From positions 248,001 to 312,000 of the forward strand of contig JALQCY010000004.1 in NCBI GenBank assembly GCA_023241745.1: 64,000 nt of DNA, given 5' to 3'. The notes under the pieces are model-generated. The model made no database searches. It was not told the origin of the DNA and saw only the letters and a list, made by a program, of their open reading frames with translations. This DNA is from Isoptericola peretonis (GTDB lineage Bacteria > Actinomycetota > Actinomycetes > Actinomycetales > Cellulomonadaceae). Within the stretch, counting starts at the first letter, position 1. Every line of letters begins with the position of its first letter. Below, piece by piece: positions 34,569-42,477 of this stretch. A program made the position numbers and the translations under genes.

Positions 34569-34997
34569 ATGGCCAAGTACATGCTGATCATGCGGAGCAC
34601 CGACGAGGGCCAGGCCGCCTACGAGGAGATGGACTTCGCGAAGGTCATCGAGGACATGGGCCGGTACAACGAGTCGATGATGAACGCCGGCGTGCTGGCG
34701 GCGGGCGAGGGGCTGTCCGACGCGTCCGAGGGCGCCGTCGTGGACTTCTCCTCCGACACGCCGGTCGTCACCGACGGCCCCTACGGCGAGACCAAGGAGC
34801 TGTTCAACGGCTTCTGGATCGTGGACGTCGCCTCCAAGGAGGAGGCGATCGAGTGGGCCAAGCGGGCTCCGCTGAGCGGCGCCGGCACCAAGCTCGAGGT
34901 GCGGCGCGTCAACGGCCCCGAGGACTTCCCGCAGGACAACGAGTGGATGCAGAAGGAGGAGGGGTGGCGCGAGCAGCAGGCGCAGCGCGCCCAGTGA
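34569..34997 (+). CDS. DGPF-motif YCII-family protein (ECF42 partner 1)
   Basis: 142 residues. MAKYMLIMRSTDEG N-terminus and the DGPYGETKE motif (DGPF variant) mark the YCII/DGPF family, which co-occurs with ECF42 sigma factors. Biochemical role unknown. Good ribosome site (AGGAG). Its stop overlaps the sigma factor start (GTGA). The C-terminal tail is Glu/Gln-rich. Confidence 0.88.
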   Translation: MAKYMLIMRSTDEGQAAYEEMDFAKVIEDMGRYNESMMNAGVLAAGEGLSDASEGAVVDFSSDTPVVTDGPYGETKELFNGFWIVDVASKEEAIEWAKRAPLSGAGTKLEVRRVNGPEDFPQDNEWMQKEEGWREQQAQRAQ

Positions 34998-36307
34998 GCG
35001 ACGTCGTCCCCGACGGCGAGGGCCGCACCGGCGACGGTGCGGCCTCTCGCCGTGTGGTCGAGGCGGTGTGGCGCATCGAGTCCAGCCGGATCGTCGGTGC
35101 GCTCGCGCGCTACACGAACGATTTCGCGCTCGCCGAGGACGTCGCGTCCGAGGCGCTCGCGGAAGCCCTGGTCGCGTGGCCGCGCGACGGCGTCCCGCGC
35201 GACCCGACGGCGTGGCTGCTCGCCACGGGCCGCCGTCGGGCGATCGACGCGTTCCGGCGCCGGTCGGGCCGGGACGAGCGGTACGCCGCGCTGGCGCGCG
35301 ACCTCGGCGAGGGCGGCGTCGTCACCGGCGGTCCCGGGTCTGCGCCGGGGCCGGCCGACGACCTGCTGTGGGACCCGGACCGGATCGACGACGACCGGCT
35401 CGCGCTGCTGTTCGTCGCGTGCCACCCGGTGCTGTCCAAGGAGGCCCGGGTCGCGCTGACGCTCCGGGTGGTGGGTGGCCTCAGCTCGGAGGAGATCGCC
35501 CGGGCGTTCCTCGTCCCCGTGCCGACCGTGCAGGCGCGGATCACCCGCGCGAAGAAGACGCTCGCGGCCGCGCGGGTGCCGTTCGAGGTGCCGGCGGCCG
35601 AGGACCGGGCAGAACGGCTGGGCTCCGTGCTCAACGTCCTGTACCTCATCTTCTCCGAGGGGTCGACGGCGACGGCCGGCGACGACTGGATGCGCCCGGA
35701 CCTCGCCTACGAGGCCGTCCGGCTGGCGCGAGTCCTCACCCGGCTGGCCCCGGAGCCGGAGACGTTCGGGCTGCTCGCCCTGCTCGAGCTCACCGCGGCA
35801 CGGTTCCCCGCACGGACGTCGCCCGACGGCGAGCCGGTGCTGCTCGAGCGCCAGGACCGCCGTCGCTGGGACCGGTCGGCGATCCGGCGCGGTCGCGACG
35901 CCCTCGCGCAGGCGGTCGCCGTCGGGCGCGGGCTCGGGCCGTACGGGCTGCAGGCCGCGATCGCGGAGCAGCACGACGTCGCGCGGTCCGTGCCCGAGAC
36001 CGACTGGGAACGGATCGTGGTGCTGTACGAGGCGCTGGGCCGCGTGGCGCCGTCGCCCGTCGTCGAGCTCAACCGCGCCGTCGCGGTGTCGATGGCGGCC
36101 GGACCGGCGGCCGGGCTGGACCTCGTGGACGACCTGGTCGCCCGCGAGGTGCTGTCCGGCTCCTACCTGCTGCCGTCGGTGCGCGGTGAGCTGCTCGCCC
36201 GGCTCGGACGGAACGACGAGGCACGGGGTGAGCTCGAGCTCGCCGCGCGGCTGTGCGGCAACGCCCGCGAGCGTGGGGTGCTGGAGGCGAAGGCCGCCGC
36301 CCTCTGA
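34994..36307 (+). CDS. ECF42-group RNA polymerase sigma factor 1
   Basis: 437 residues. Sigma2 region (about 25-90, ALAEDVASEALAEALVAWP) and sigma4 region (about 130-190, LTLRVVGGLSSEEIARAFLV) are followed by a long C-terminal TPR-like extension typical of group ECF42 (GLLALLELTAARF, SPVVELNRAVAVS, YLLPSVRGELLARLG). There is no anti-sigma gene; the extension is thought to control activity. It overlaps the DGPF gene by 4 bp. A second such locus lies at 60351-62337. Confidence 0.92.
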   Translation: MSDVVPDGEGRTGDGAASRRVVEAVWRIESSRIVGALARYTNDFALAEDVASEALAEALVAWPRDGVPRDPTAWLLATGRRRAIDAFRRRSGRDERYAALARDLGEGGVVTGGPGSAPGPADDLLWDPDRIDDDRLALLFVACHPVLSKEARVALTLRVVGGLSSEEIARAFLVPVPTVQARITRAKKTLAAARVPFEVPAAEDRAERLGSVLNVLYLIFSEGSTATAGDDWMRPDLAYEAVRLARVLTRLAPEPETFGLLALLELTAARFPARTSPDGEPVLLERQDRRRWDRSAIRRGRDALAQAVAVGRGLGPYGLQAAIAEQHDVARSVPETDWERIVVLYEALGRVAPSPVVELNRAVAVSMAAGPAAGLDLVDDLVAREVLSGSYLLPSVRGELLARLGRNDEARGELELAARLCGNARERGVLEAKAAAL

Positions 36308-36317
36308 CCCCGACCTG

Positions 36318-37292
36318 TCAGGGCGAGCGCGGGGTGTGCGCCGCGCGGGCCCTGGCAGGTCGCCGGGGGAGGGTGGCGACGGCGACGCCGGCCAGGGCGA
36401 GCGCGCCGCCGACCAGGACGACGGGCACCGGGACCTCGTCGAGCAGCACCCACGACATCAGGACGACCAGCGGCGGGACGGCGTACGTGGACGCCGCCGC
36501 GCGGCCGGCGCTGACCCGGGCCAGCGCGTACGCCCAGGTGGTGAACGCGATCGCCGTGGGGAAGATCCCGAGATAGACGACGCCGAGCAGTGACGACGAC
36601 GGCGCGGCGGCCGCCTGCGTGACGAGTGCGGGCAGGAACGGCAGGGCGGCGACGGTGCCCGCGAGGCAGCCCAGCCACGTCATGGTGAGGGCGTCGAGCT
36701 GGGGGAGCAGGCGCTTCTGCAGCGTGGCTGCGCCGGCATAGAGGACCGCGGAGGCCAGCCCGAGCCCCACGCCCGCGGCGTCGAAGCGGCCCGACGTCGT
36801 CGCGACGGCGATGACGACGACGCCCGCGAACGCGACGGCGATGCCCACCAGCAGGCGCCGCGGGAAGCCCTCGCGCAGCAGCACGCCGGCCAGGACTGCG
36901 ACCAGCATGGGCGCGATGTTGACGAGCAGCGCGGTGGTGCCGGCGTCGAGGTGCTGCTCGGCCGCGTTGAGCGTGAGGTTGTAGGCACCGAACCAGGCGA
37001 CGCCCCACGCGAGGACGAGCAGGAGCAGCCTGCCGCGCGGCAGCCGGACCGGCGTGCGTCGGCGCCACCGCGCGACCAGCAGGATCGCCGTCAGCGCCAC
37101 CGTGCCGACGGCCACCCGGCCGAGGGTGAGCGCCCCGGCGTCGAGGTCGTGGCCGACGGCGCGCACGCCGACGAACGCCGACGCCCACAGCACCACGGTG
37201 ACCGCCATGGCGACCAGGGTGAGCGGGCCCGCGGCGGGCGAGGAGGCGGCTGCCGCGGCGACGGTCGGGGCGGAGCGGGTCGGCGTCGTCAT
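36318..37292 (-). CDS. EamA-family (DMT) transporter 2
   Basis: 324 residues, about ten hydrophobic helices in two EamA repeats (LVAMAVTVVLWASAFVGVRA; GLGLASAVLYAGAATLQKR). Divergent from a LysR gene, the second EamA/LysR pair in this window. Likely a metabolite exporter. The 3' end faces the sigma factor gene 10 bp away. Confidence 0.9.
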   Translation of the reverse strand: MTTPTRSAPTVAAAAASSPAAGPLTLVAMAVTVVLWASAFVGVRAVGHDLDAGALTLGRVAVGTVALTAILLVARWRRRTPVRLPRGRLLLLVLAWGVAWFGAYNLTLNAAEQHLDAGTTALLVNIAPMLVAVLAGVLLREGFPRRLLVGIAVAFAGVVVIAVATTSGRFDAAGVGLGLASAVLYAGAATLQKRLLPQLDALTMTWLGCLAGTVAALPFLPALVTQAAAAPSSSLLGVVYLGIFPTAIAFTTWAYALARVSAGRAAASTYAVPPLVVLMSWVLLDEVPVPVVLVGGALALAGVAVATLPRRPARARAAHTPRSP

Positions 37293-37347
37293 GGGGACGA
37301 TCGTGCCCTCACACCTCCCATCAGCACCAGTTCATATATCTACCGAA

Positions 37348-37368
37348 CACTTCAGTGGCGCTGTAGTG
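37348..37368. promoter_or_regulatory. Inverted repeat in the divergent eamA-lysR region
   Basis: CACTTCAG-N5-CTGTAGTG, 7 of 8 positions complementary, overlapping the TAGTGT -10-like element (37364-37369) of the LysR gene. A candidate LysR autoregulatory site. Confidence 0.5.
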
Positions 37369-37376
37369 TCGGGTCC

Positions 37377-38285
37377 ATGCTCGACGTCCACCGGCTCCGC
37401 GTCTTCCGCTCCGTCGTCGCCAGCGGCTCCGTCGCCGCCGCGGCCACCAACCTCGGCTACACGCCGTCGGCCGTCAGCCAGCACGTCGCGGCGCTGCAGC
37501 GCGAGACCGGGCTGCGGCTGCTCGACCGGCACGGGCGCGGCGTGCGCCCGACGGCGGCCGGGCTGGCGCTCGCGGCCCAGGCCGACGGCGTCCTCGCCCG
37601 GCTGGGCGAGGCGGAGACCTTCGTCGCCGACCTGCGTGCGGGCCGCACCGGCAGCCTGTCGATCGCCTACTTCGCGTCCGTCGGGGCGGCGTGGCTGCCG
37701 ACCGTGGTGCGCGCCCTCACCGCGGAGTTCCCGGGCGTGCGCCTCGACCTCGAGCTGCGCGAGGACGTCGCGACGGACGCGGCGCGCCGGCCCGACCTCC
37801 AGCTCGTGGTCGCCGAGTGGGGCGACACGCCCGACGTCCCGCGGTTCACCGCCCACCACCTGCTCGACGACCCGTACGTCGCCGTCGTGCCGCGCGACCA
37901 CCCGCTGGCAGGGCGCGACGAGATCGAGCTGGCCGAGCTGGACGGCGACCGGTGGATCGACAACGACTTCGCCCGCGGGTGGTGCCGGCGCAACCTGCTC
38001 GAGGCCTGCCGGGCCGCCGGGTTCAGCCCCACGTTCGCGGTCGAGGCGCACGACTACCCCACGGCCCTCGCGTTCGTGGGCGCCGGCATCGGCATCACCG
38101 TGCTGCCCACCCTCGGTGCGGCGCAGCTGCCGCCCGGCACGGTGGCCGTGCCCGCCGTGCGGCCCACGCCGACCCGGTCCATCCACGCGGTGGTCCGGGA
38201 CGCCGGTGCCGACACCCCGCCCGTGCGCACGGCCCTCGCCGCGCTGCGCGACGTCGCCAGGTCGCGGGTCCGGTCGGCCGCGTAG
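37377..38285 (+). CDS. LysR-family transcriptional regulator (EamA partner 2)
   Basis: 302 residues. HTH at the N-terminus (MLDVHRLRVFRSVVASGSV, YTPSAVSQHVAALQRE) and a type 2 periplasmic-binding domain (GSLSIAYFASVGAAWLP start). TAGTGT ends 7 nt before the ATG, so the transcript is probably leaderless. Divergent from EamA transporter 2. Confidence 0.9.
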   Translation: MLDVHRLRVFRSVVASGSVAAAATNLGYTPSAVSQHVAALQRETGLRLLDRHGRGVRPTAAGLALAAQADGVLARLGEAETFVADLRAGRTGSLSIAYFASVGAAWLPTVVRALTAEFPGVRLDLELREDVATDAARRPDLQLVVAEWGDTPDVPRFTAHHLLDDPYVAVVPRDHPLAGRDEIELAELDGDRWIDNDFARGWCRRNLLEACRAAGFSPTFAVEAHDYPTALAFVGAGIGITVLPTLGAAQLPPGTVAVPAVRPTPTRSIHAVVRDAGADTPPVRTALAALRDVARSRVRSAA

Positions 38286-38359
38286 GCTGGACGGCGCATC
38301 TCCGCCCGGCTGCTCTGCCCGGCGGGCCTTCTGGACGACGACGAAGACGAGGTACCCCT

Positions 38360-38761
38360 GTGACCACGCTCCCCACCGCCACCGGCAGCTTCGGCGACAA
38401 GCCCGAGATCACGTTCCCGGAGGGCGACGCCCCGGCCGGCCTGCAGGTGCAGGTGCTCGAGGAGGGCACGGGCCCGGTGGTCGACGCCGGCCGCACCATC
38501 GTCGTCAACTACCTCGGCCAGACCTGGGGCGGCGGCGTGTTCGACAACTCCTACGACCGCGGCCAGACGATCGACTTCCCGATCGGCGTCGGCGCCGTCA
38601 TCGGCGGCTGGGACAAGGGCCTGGTCGGCCGCAACGTCGGCGACCGCGTGCTCCTGTCGATCCCGTCCGAGCACGGCTACGGCCAGCGCGGCGTGCCGCA
38701 GGCCGGCATCCCCGGCGGCGCGACGCTCGTCTTCGTCGTCGACGTCGTCGGCGTGCGCTGA
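38360..38761 (+). CDS. FKBP-type peptidyl-prolyl cis-trans isomerase
   Basis: 133 residues, single FKBP domain: VVNYLGQTWGGGVFDNSYDRG, IGGWDKGLVGRNVGDRVLLSIP (shown in part), PGGATLVFVVDVVGV. No signal peptide, so cytosolic. It catalyses prolyl isomerisation during folding. GTG start. A strong terminator follows. Confidence 0.94.
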   Translation: MTTLPTATGSFGDKPEITFPEGDAPAGLQVQVLEEGTGPVVDAGRTIVVNYLGQTWGGGVFDNSYDRGQTIDFPIGVGAVIGGWDKGLVGRNVGDRVLLSIPSEHGYGQRGVPQAGIPGGATLVFVVDVVGVR

Positions 38762-38777
38762 CCCGACGCCCGGGCAT

Positions 38778-38816
38778 GACGAGGGGCCGGCACCCGACGG
38801 GTGCCGGCCCCTCGTC
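38778..38816. terminator. Bidirectional hairpin terminator
   Basis: An 18-bp perfect stem (38778-38795 with 38799-38816) and a 3-nt loop between the convergent FKBP gene and the small hypothetical gene. Confidence 0.85.
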
Positions 38817-38818
38817 GT

Positions 38819-39181
38819 TCAGCCCTCGACGGGCTCGACCACCAAGGTCGTGTGCTGGTTCTCCAGGCCCTCGATCATGACGATCGTGCAGGCCGTGACC
38901 CGTCCCCTCCAGGTCGCCGCGACCTGGAGGTCCGGGCGCGGGACGAGCGGGTAGCGGTTCGGCGTGAAGCTGTTGCCGCCGTTGCCGCCCGCCGACGCGT
39001 GCACGTGGTTCATGTAGCGGATGCCCGTGTCGAGGTCGACGACGACCGGCAGCCGGAACGCCTCGAACCGGTCCGACCCCTTGCGCTTCTTCTCGGGCCG
39101 GGTGTCGGCGAACTCCGTGATCTCGACGGTGTGTCCGACGGCGATCGGGGCGGCGTAGTTGAGGGCGACGATGCGCGGCAT
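38819..39181 (-). CDS. Small conserved-looking protein of unknown function
   Basis: 120 residues, beta-rich, no membrane segment. Features: VALNYAAPIAVGHTVEITEF, RFEAFRLPVVVDLDTGIRYMN, CTIVMIEGLENQHTTLVVE (parts). It looks like a compact cytosolic domain; I do not recognise the family. Immediately flanked by a terminator and by the methyltransferase gene in the same direction. Confidence 0.65.
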   Translation of the reverse strand: MPRIVALNYAAPIAVGHTVEITEFADTRPEKKRKGSDRFEAFRLPVVVDLDTGIRYMNHVHASAGGNGGNSFTPNRYPLVPRPDLQVAATWRGRVTACTIVMIEGLENQHTTLVVEPVEG

Positions 39182-39216
39182 GGCCTCACCCTAGGCGCGC
39201 GCGACCCGTCGGGGGC

Positions 39217-40506
39217 TCACCGCCGGCGGGACCGGGTGACCGTGAACTTCGGGTTCTGCTCGATGTGCACGGTGGGCCCGACGGAGCGGGTGAGCGCCTG
39301 CTTGTAGTGCAGCGCCGTGTTGAAGACGCACCAGAGCTCGCCGCCCTGGCGCAGCGCGCGCCCCGCCGCGGCGAACATGCGGTGCGCGGCGTCCGTGCGC
39401 ACGGCGGCACGGTCGTGGAACGGCGGGTTGAGCAGGATCAGGTCCACGCTCCGGGGCTCCAGCTCCTCGCCCGCGTCGCCGCGCAGGACGACGACGCGGT
39501 CGCCCGCGCCGTTGGCCTCGGCCGTCGCCCGGGTCGACGCCACCGCGGCGGCCGACCTGTCCGTGCCCACCACCCGGGCCTCCGGGTAGCGGAGGGCGAG
39601 GACGGTGGCGAGCAGGCCGGTCCCGCTGCCGAGGTCCACCGCGTCGCGCACGCGCTCGGCGACGGGCCACTTGTCCGCCGTCGTCAGCAGGAACCGCGTG
39701 CCGAGGTCGAGCGCGGGACCGGCGAACGTGCCGCCGTGCGCGAGGACGGTGATCTCCTCCGGCGCCGGTCCGCCTGCCGGCGTCGCGGCGGTCAGCAGCT
39801 CGGCGTCGCGCAGGACGGCGCGGGCGGGGAAGCTCGGGGCGGCGTCGCGTGCCTCCGGCCGGACGCCGGTCGCGACGAGGACCCGGGACTTCTGGCGAGC
39901 GAGGCTGGCGCGGACGTCGGTGAACGACGCGGCCAGCACGTCGTTCATCGTGCGCGTCATGTGCTTGACCCGGCCGCCGGCGAGCACGGTGACGTCGTCC
40001 GCGGCGTGCCGGGCGATCGCCTCCGCGATCTCGGTGAGCTCGCCGAGCGACGGCGGCAGCTGCAGGAGCACCACGCGAGCCCCGCCGAGCAGGTGCTCGT
40101 CGACGCGGTCGCGCACCGTGATCTCCACGGTCGGCCGGTCGCCGCGCACGACGTCGAGAAGGTCCGCGTCGCTCAGGTGGTGCTCGAGGGCCGCCTCCGC
40201 GGTGACGGTGTCCTCGCACGACCGCACGTCCGGCGCCCCCAGCGTGACGGCGCCGAGGGTGAGCGCGCCGAACCGGTCGCCGATGACGACGACGTCGCCC
40301 GGGCCGGCCGTCGCGAGCAGCGGAGCGGCCTCGTCGAGCAGCAGGCGGTCGGTGGCGTCGACGGCGACGGGGCCGTCCGGGCGGGAGCCGTCCTCGGGCC
40401 ACGGGACGAGAGCGTCCAGGACGGCGGCGAGCCGTGCGGCGGGTCCCGGGGTGCCGGTCGGGTCGGCGGGTTCGGGGCTGGTGTCGGGCTCGGGGGAGTG
40501 GTGCAC
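39217..40506 (-). CDS. RsmC/RlmG-like rRNA guanine-N2 methyltransferase
   Basis: 429 residues. The catalytic C-terminal half has a SAM motif DLGSGTGLLATVLALRYPEA (about 270-290) and the methyltransferase-small signature LLNPPFHDR; the N-terminal half is a degenerate methyltransferase domain, as in RsmC and RlmG, which modify 16S or 23S rRNA guanines. The GTG at 40506 was chosen as the first start consistent with the domain; the Pro-rich leader is probably disordered. It is divergent from the Rdx gene. Confidence 0.85.
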   Translation of the reverse strand: MHHSPEPDTSPEPADPTGTPGPAARLAAVLDALVPWPEDGSRPDGPVAVDATDRLLLDEAAPLLATAGPGDVVVIGDRFGALTLGAVTLGAPDVRSCEDTVTAEAALEHHLSDADLLDVVRGDRPTVEITVRDRVDEHLLGGARVVLLQLPPSLGELTEIAEAIARHAADDVTVLAGGRVKHMTRTMNDVLAASFTDVRASLARQKSRVLVATGVRPEARDAAPSFPARAVLRDAELLTAATPAGGPAPEEITVLAHGGTFAGPALDLGTRFLLTTADKWPVAERVRDAVDLGSGTGLLATVLALRYPEARVVGTDRSAAAVASTRATAEANGAGDRVVVLRGDAGEELEPRSVDLILLNPPFHDRAAVRTDAAHRMFAAAGRALRQGGELWCVFNTALHYKQALTRSVGPTVHIEQNPKFTVTRSRRR

Positions 40507-40554
40507 CCGACCAGTCTCCCTGACGTCGGGCGCAGCGGCCCTACGCTGGGCGGC

Positions 40555-40902
40555 ATGAGCGACTCCGACGAGGCCGTGATCTCCGGCACGGTGCCGTCCA
40601 CCGCCCGCGTGTCGATCACCTACTGCACGCAGTGCCGTTGGCTGATGCGGGCGGCGTGGGTGGCGCAGGAGCTGCTGCAGACGTTCCGCACCCGCCTGGC
40701 AGAGGTCGCGCTGGTGCCGGGCACCGGCGGCGTCTTCCGCGTCGAGCTCGACCCCGGCGACGGTCGGCCGCCGGTGCTGCTGTGGGACCGGGCCGCCGAG
40801 GGCGGGTTCCCGGAGATCCCGCCGCTCAAGACGGCGATCCGGGACGCCGTCGCCCCGGACCTGTCCCTCGGCCACACGGACCGGGTCCGACCGACGCGCT
40901 GA
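40555..40902 (+). CDS. SelT/SelW/SelH-family (Rdx) thioredoxin-like protein
   Basis: 115 residues. The redox motif CTQC follows SITY in the first strand-loop-helix, the position where selenoproteins have Cys-x-x-Sec. The family is thioredoxin-like with probable thiol redox function. TACGCT ends 7 nt before the ATG, suggesting a leaderless transcript. Confidence 0.88.
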   Translation: MSDSDEAVISGTVPSTARVSITYCTQCRWLMRAAWVAQELLQTFRTRLAEVALVPGTGGVFRVELDPGDGRPPVLLWDRAAEGGFPEIPPLKTAIRDAVAPDLSLGHTDRVRPTR

Positions 40903-40915
40903 TCGGGGCCAGCGG

Positions 40916-41323
40916 TCAGCGGGAGCGGCGTGCCTGACGGGCGGCCTGCTCGGCGTCGCGCGCCTTGACGCGGTCCTCCTCCTCGCGCACCTTGGCGGCG
41001 GTCTCGCGCTCGGCGACCAGCCAGGCGGGCGGCTCGTCGCGCAGCTCGTTGATCTGCTCGGTCGTGAGCGGCTCGGTGATGCCGCCGCGCGCGAGCCCGG
41101 CGATGGAGATGCCGAGGCGTCCGGCGACGACGGGCCGCGGGTGCGGGCCGTTGCGGCGCAGGTCGGCGAGCCATTCGGGCGGGTTGGTCTCGAGCTCCTC
41201 GAGCTCGGCGCGCGTGATGCCGTGCTCCTGGAACTCGGGCGGGGTGGCGGGCAGGTACACCCCGAGCTTCTTCGCCGCGTTCGTCGGCTTGAGGACCTGC
41301 TGGGAGAAGGGGGTTCCGGCCAT
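40916..41323 (-). CDS. DUF5997 protein
   Basis: 135 residues. FSQQVLKPTNAAKKLGVYLPATPPEF (in part), ITRAELEELETNPPEWLADLRRNGPHPRPVVAGRLG (in part) and a repeat-like second block PLTTEQINELRDEPPAWL. It is helical with a charged C-terminal tail. Function unknown. Divergent from the HTH-less LysR-type gene, an arrangement I recall as common in actinobacteria. Confidence 0.8.
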   Translation of the reverse strand: MAGTPFSQQVLKPTNAAKKLGVYLPATPPEFQEHGITRAELEELETNPPEWLADLRRNGPHPRPVVAGRLGISIAGLARGGITEPLTTEQINELRDEPPAWLVAERETAAKVREEEDRVKARDAEQAARQARRSR

Positions 41324-41377
41324 GGGCACCAGGGTAGTCGCGGCGGGCCGCGGGCGACGCCCACGTAGCCTGGTGCC

Positions 41378-42337
41378 GTGACCGACCAGCCGGGCGAGCG
41401 CCCCGACGACGCCCCCGAGGCGAGCTCCGACGACGCGACGCCCGACATCGCCCTCGACGGCGTCGACGCCGACGCCGACATCGACGCCGACGCTGGTGAC
41501 GGCGAGCACGGCGGTGCGGGCGGGGCCTTCCGCCTCGGGTACGTGCCCGGCGCCACGCCGGGGCGCTGGTCGCGCACCTGGCGCGACCGCCTCCCCGACG
41601 TCCGCCTGGAGCTGGTGCAGGTGGACGCCGCGGACGCCGCAGCGGCCTTGGCCGACCGGCGCGTCGACGCCGCCGTGCTGCGCCTCCCGGTCGACAAGGA
41701 CGAGCTGCACGCCATCCCGCTGTACGAGGAGCTGCCGGTGGTCGTCGTCTCGCGCGACCACCTGCTCGCCGCCACCACCGAGGAGGAGACGGTCACGGCC
41801 GACGACCTCGCGGACGACGTGGTGTGGCTCGCCCGCGACGACGTGCTGTTCGCCGACGGTGGGCCCGTGCCCGGACAGGCGCCGACCGCGGCGGACCCGG
41901 ACGCGGCCGACGACCTGCGCCCGGCGACGGCCGCCGACGCGATCGCCCTCGTCGCGACCGGGGTCGGCGCGACGGTCGTGCCGATGTCGCTGGCCCGGCT
42001 GCACCACCGCAAGGACGTGACGTACCGCGTGCTCGAGGGCGGCCCCCAGGCACCGGTCGGTCTGGCGTGGCGGGCCGACGGGCTCTCCGAGGCGGAGCTC
42101 GAGCTGGTCGAGGAGATGATCGGCATCGTGCGGGGACGCACCGTCAACAGCTCACGAGGCAGGGCCGGCCGGGACCGCGCCGAGCCGTCGGAACCCGCAC
42201 GGGGCGCCGCGGACGGACGCCGTGAGGCAGGCAGGCGCGACGGCGGGCGAGGGGGCGGCCAGCCGTCCGGACGACGCCCGCGGACGGGCGGGAAGCCCGG
42301 CCGCGGACGCCCCCGCGGGGGTCGCGGGCGGCGCTGA
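41378..42337 (+). CDS. LysR-type substrate-binding domain protein lacking an HTH, with Arg/Gly-rich tail
   Basis: 319 residues. The acidic N-terminal tail (1-50) replaces the LysR winged helix. Residues about 52-240 form one periplasmic-binding/LysR effector domain (RLGYVPGATPGRW, VDAAVLRLPVDKDELHAIPLYEE in part, LVATGVGATVVPMSLA). From about 245 the tail is strongly basic and rich in RG/RGG repeats, ending RGGRGRR. TAGCCT (41366-41371) precedes the GTG by 6 nt. It cannot bind DNA through the usual LysR HTH; the tail may bind nucleic acid (inference). Confidence 0.82.
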   Translation: MTDQPGERPDDAPEASSDDATPDIALDGVDADADIDADAGDGEHGGAGGAFRLGYVPGATPGRWSRTWRDRLPDVRLELVQVDAADAAAALADRRVDAAVLRLPVDKDELHAIPLYEELPVVVVSRDHLLAATTEEETVTADDLADDVVWLARDDVLFADGGPVPGQAPTAADPDAADDLRPATAADAIALVATGVGATVVPMSLARLHHRKDVTYRVLEGGPQAPVGLAWRADGLSEAELELVEEMIGIVRGRTVNSSRGRAGRDRAEPSEPARGAADGRREAGRRDGGRGGGQPSGRRPRTGGKPGRGRPRGGRGRR

Positions 42338-42405
42338 GCGCCGACCTGGACCGGATGTCCATCTCGTCCGCAAATTTCACCCTTCCGCAGGAACGTCGGA
42401 CTCGC

Positions 42406-42411
42406 TAGCAT
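42406..42411 (+). promoter_or_regulatory. Likely -10 element (TAGCAT) of the LPxTG protein gene
   Basis: TAGCAT about 66 bp upstream of the GTG, in the least GC-rich stretch of the 140-bp intergenic region, which also contains CAAATTTCA near 42371. Confidence 0.35.
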
Positions 42412-42477
42412 TCCGGCGCGGCCGGAGGCCGCAATCTCGCCTTCCGCGGTCGATCCCGCCTGCCCTTTGGAGTGCTC

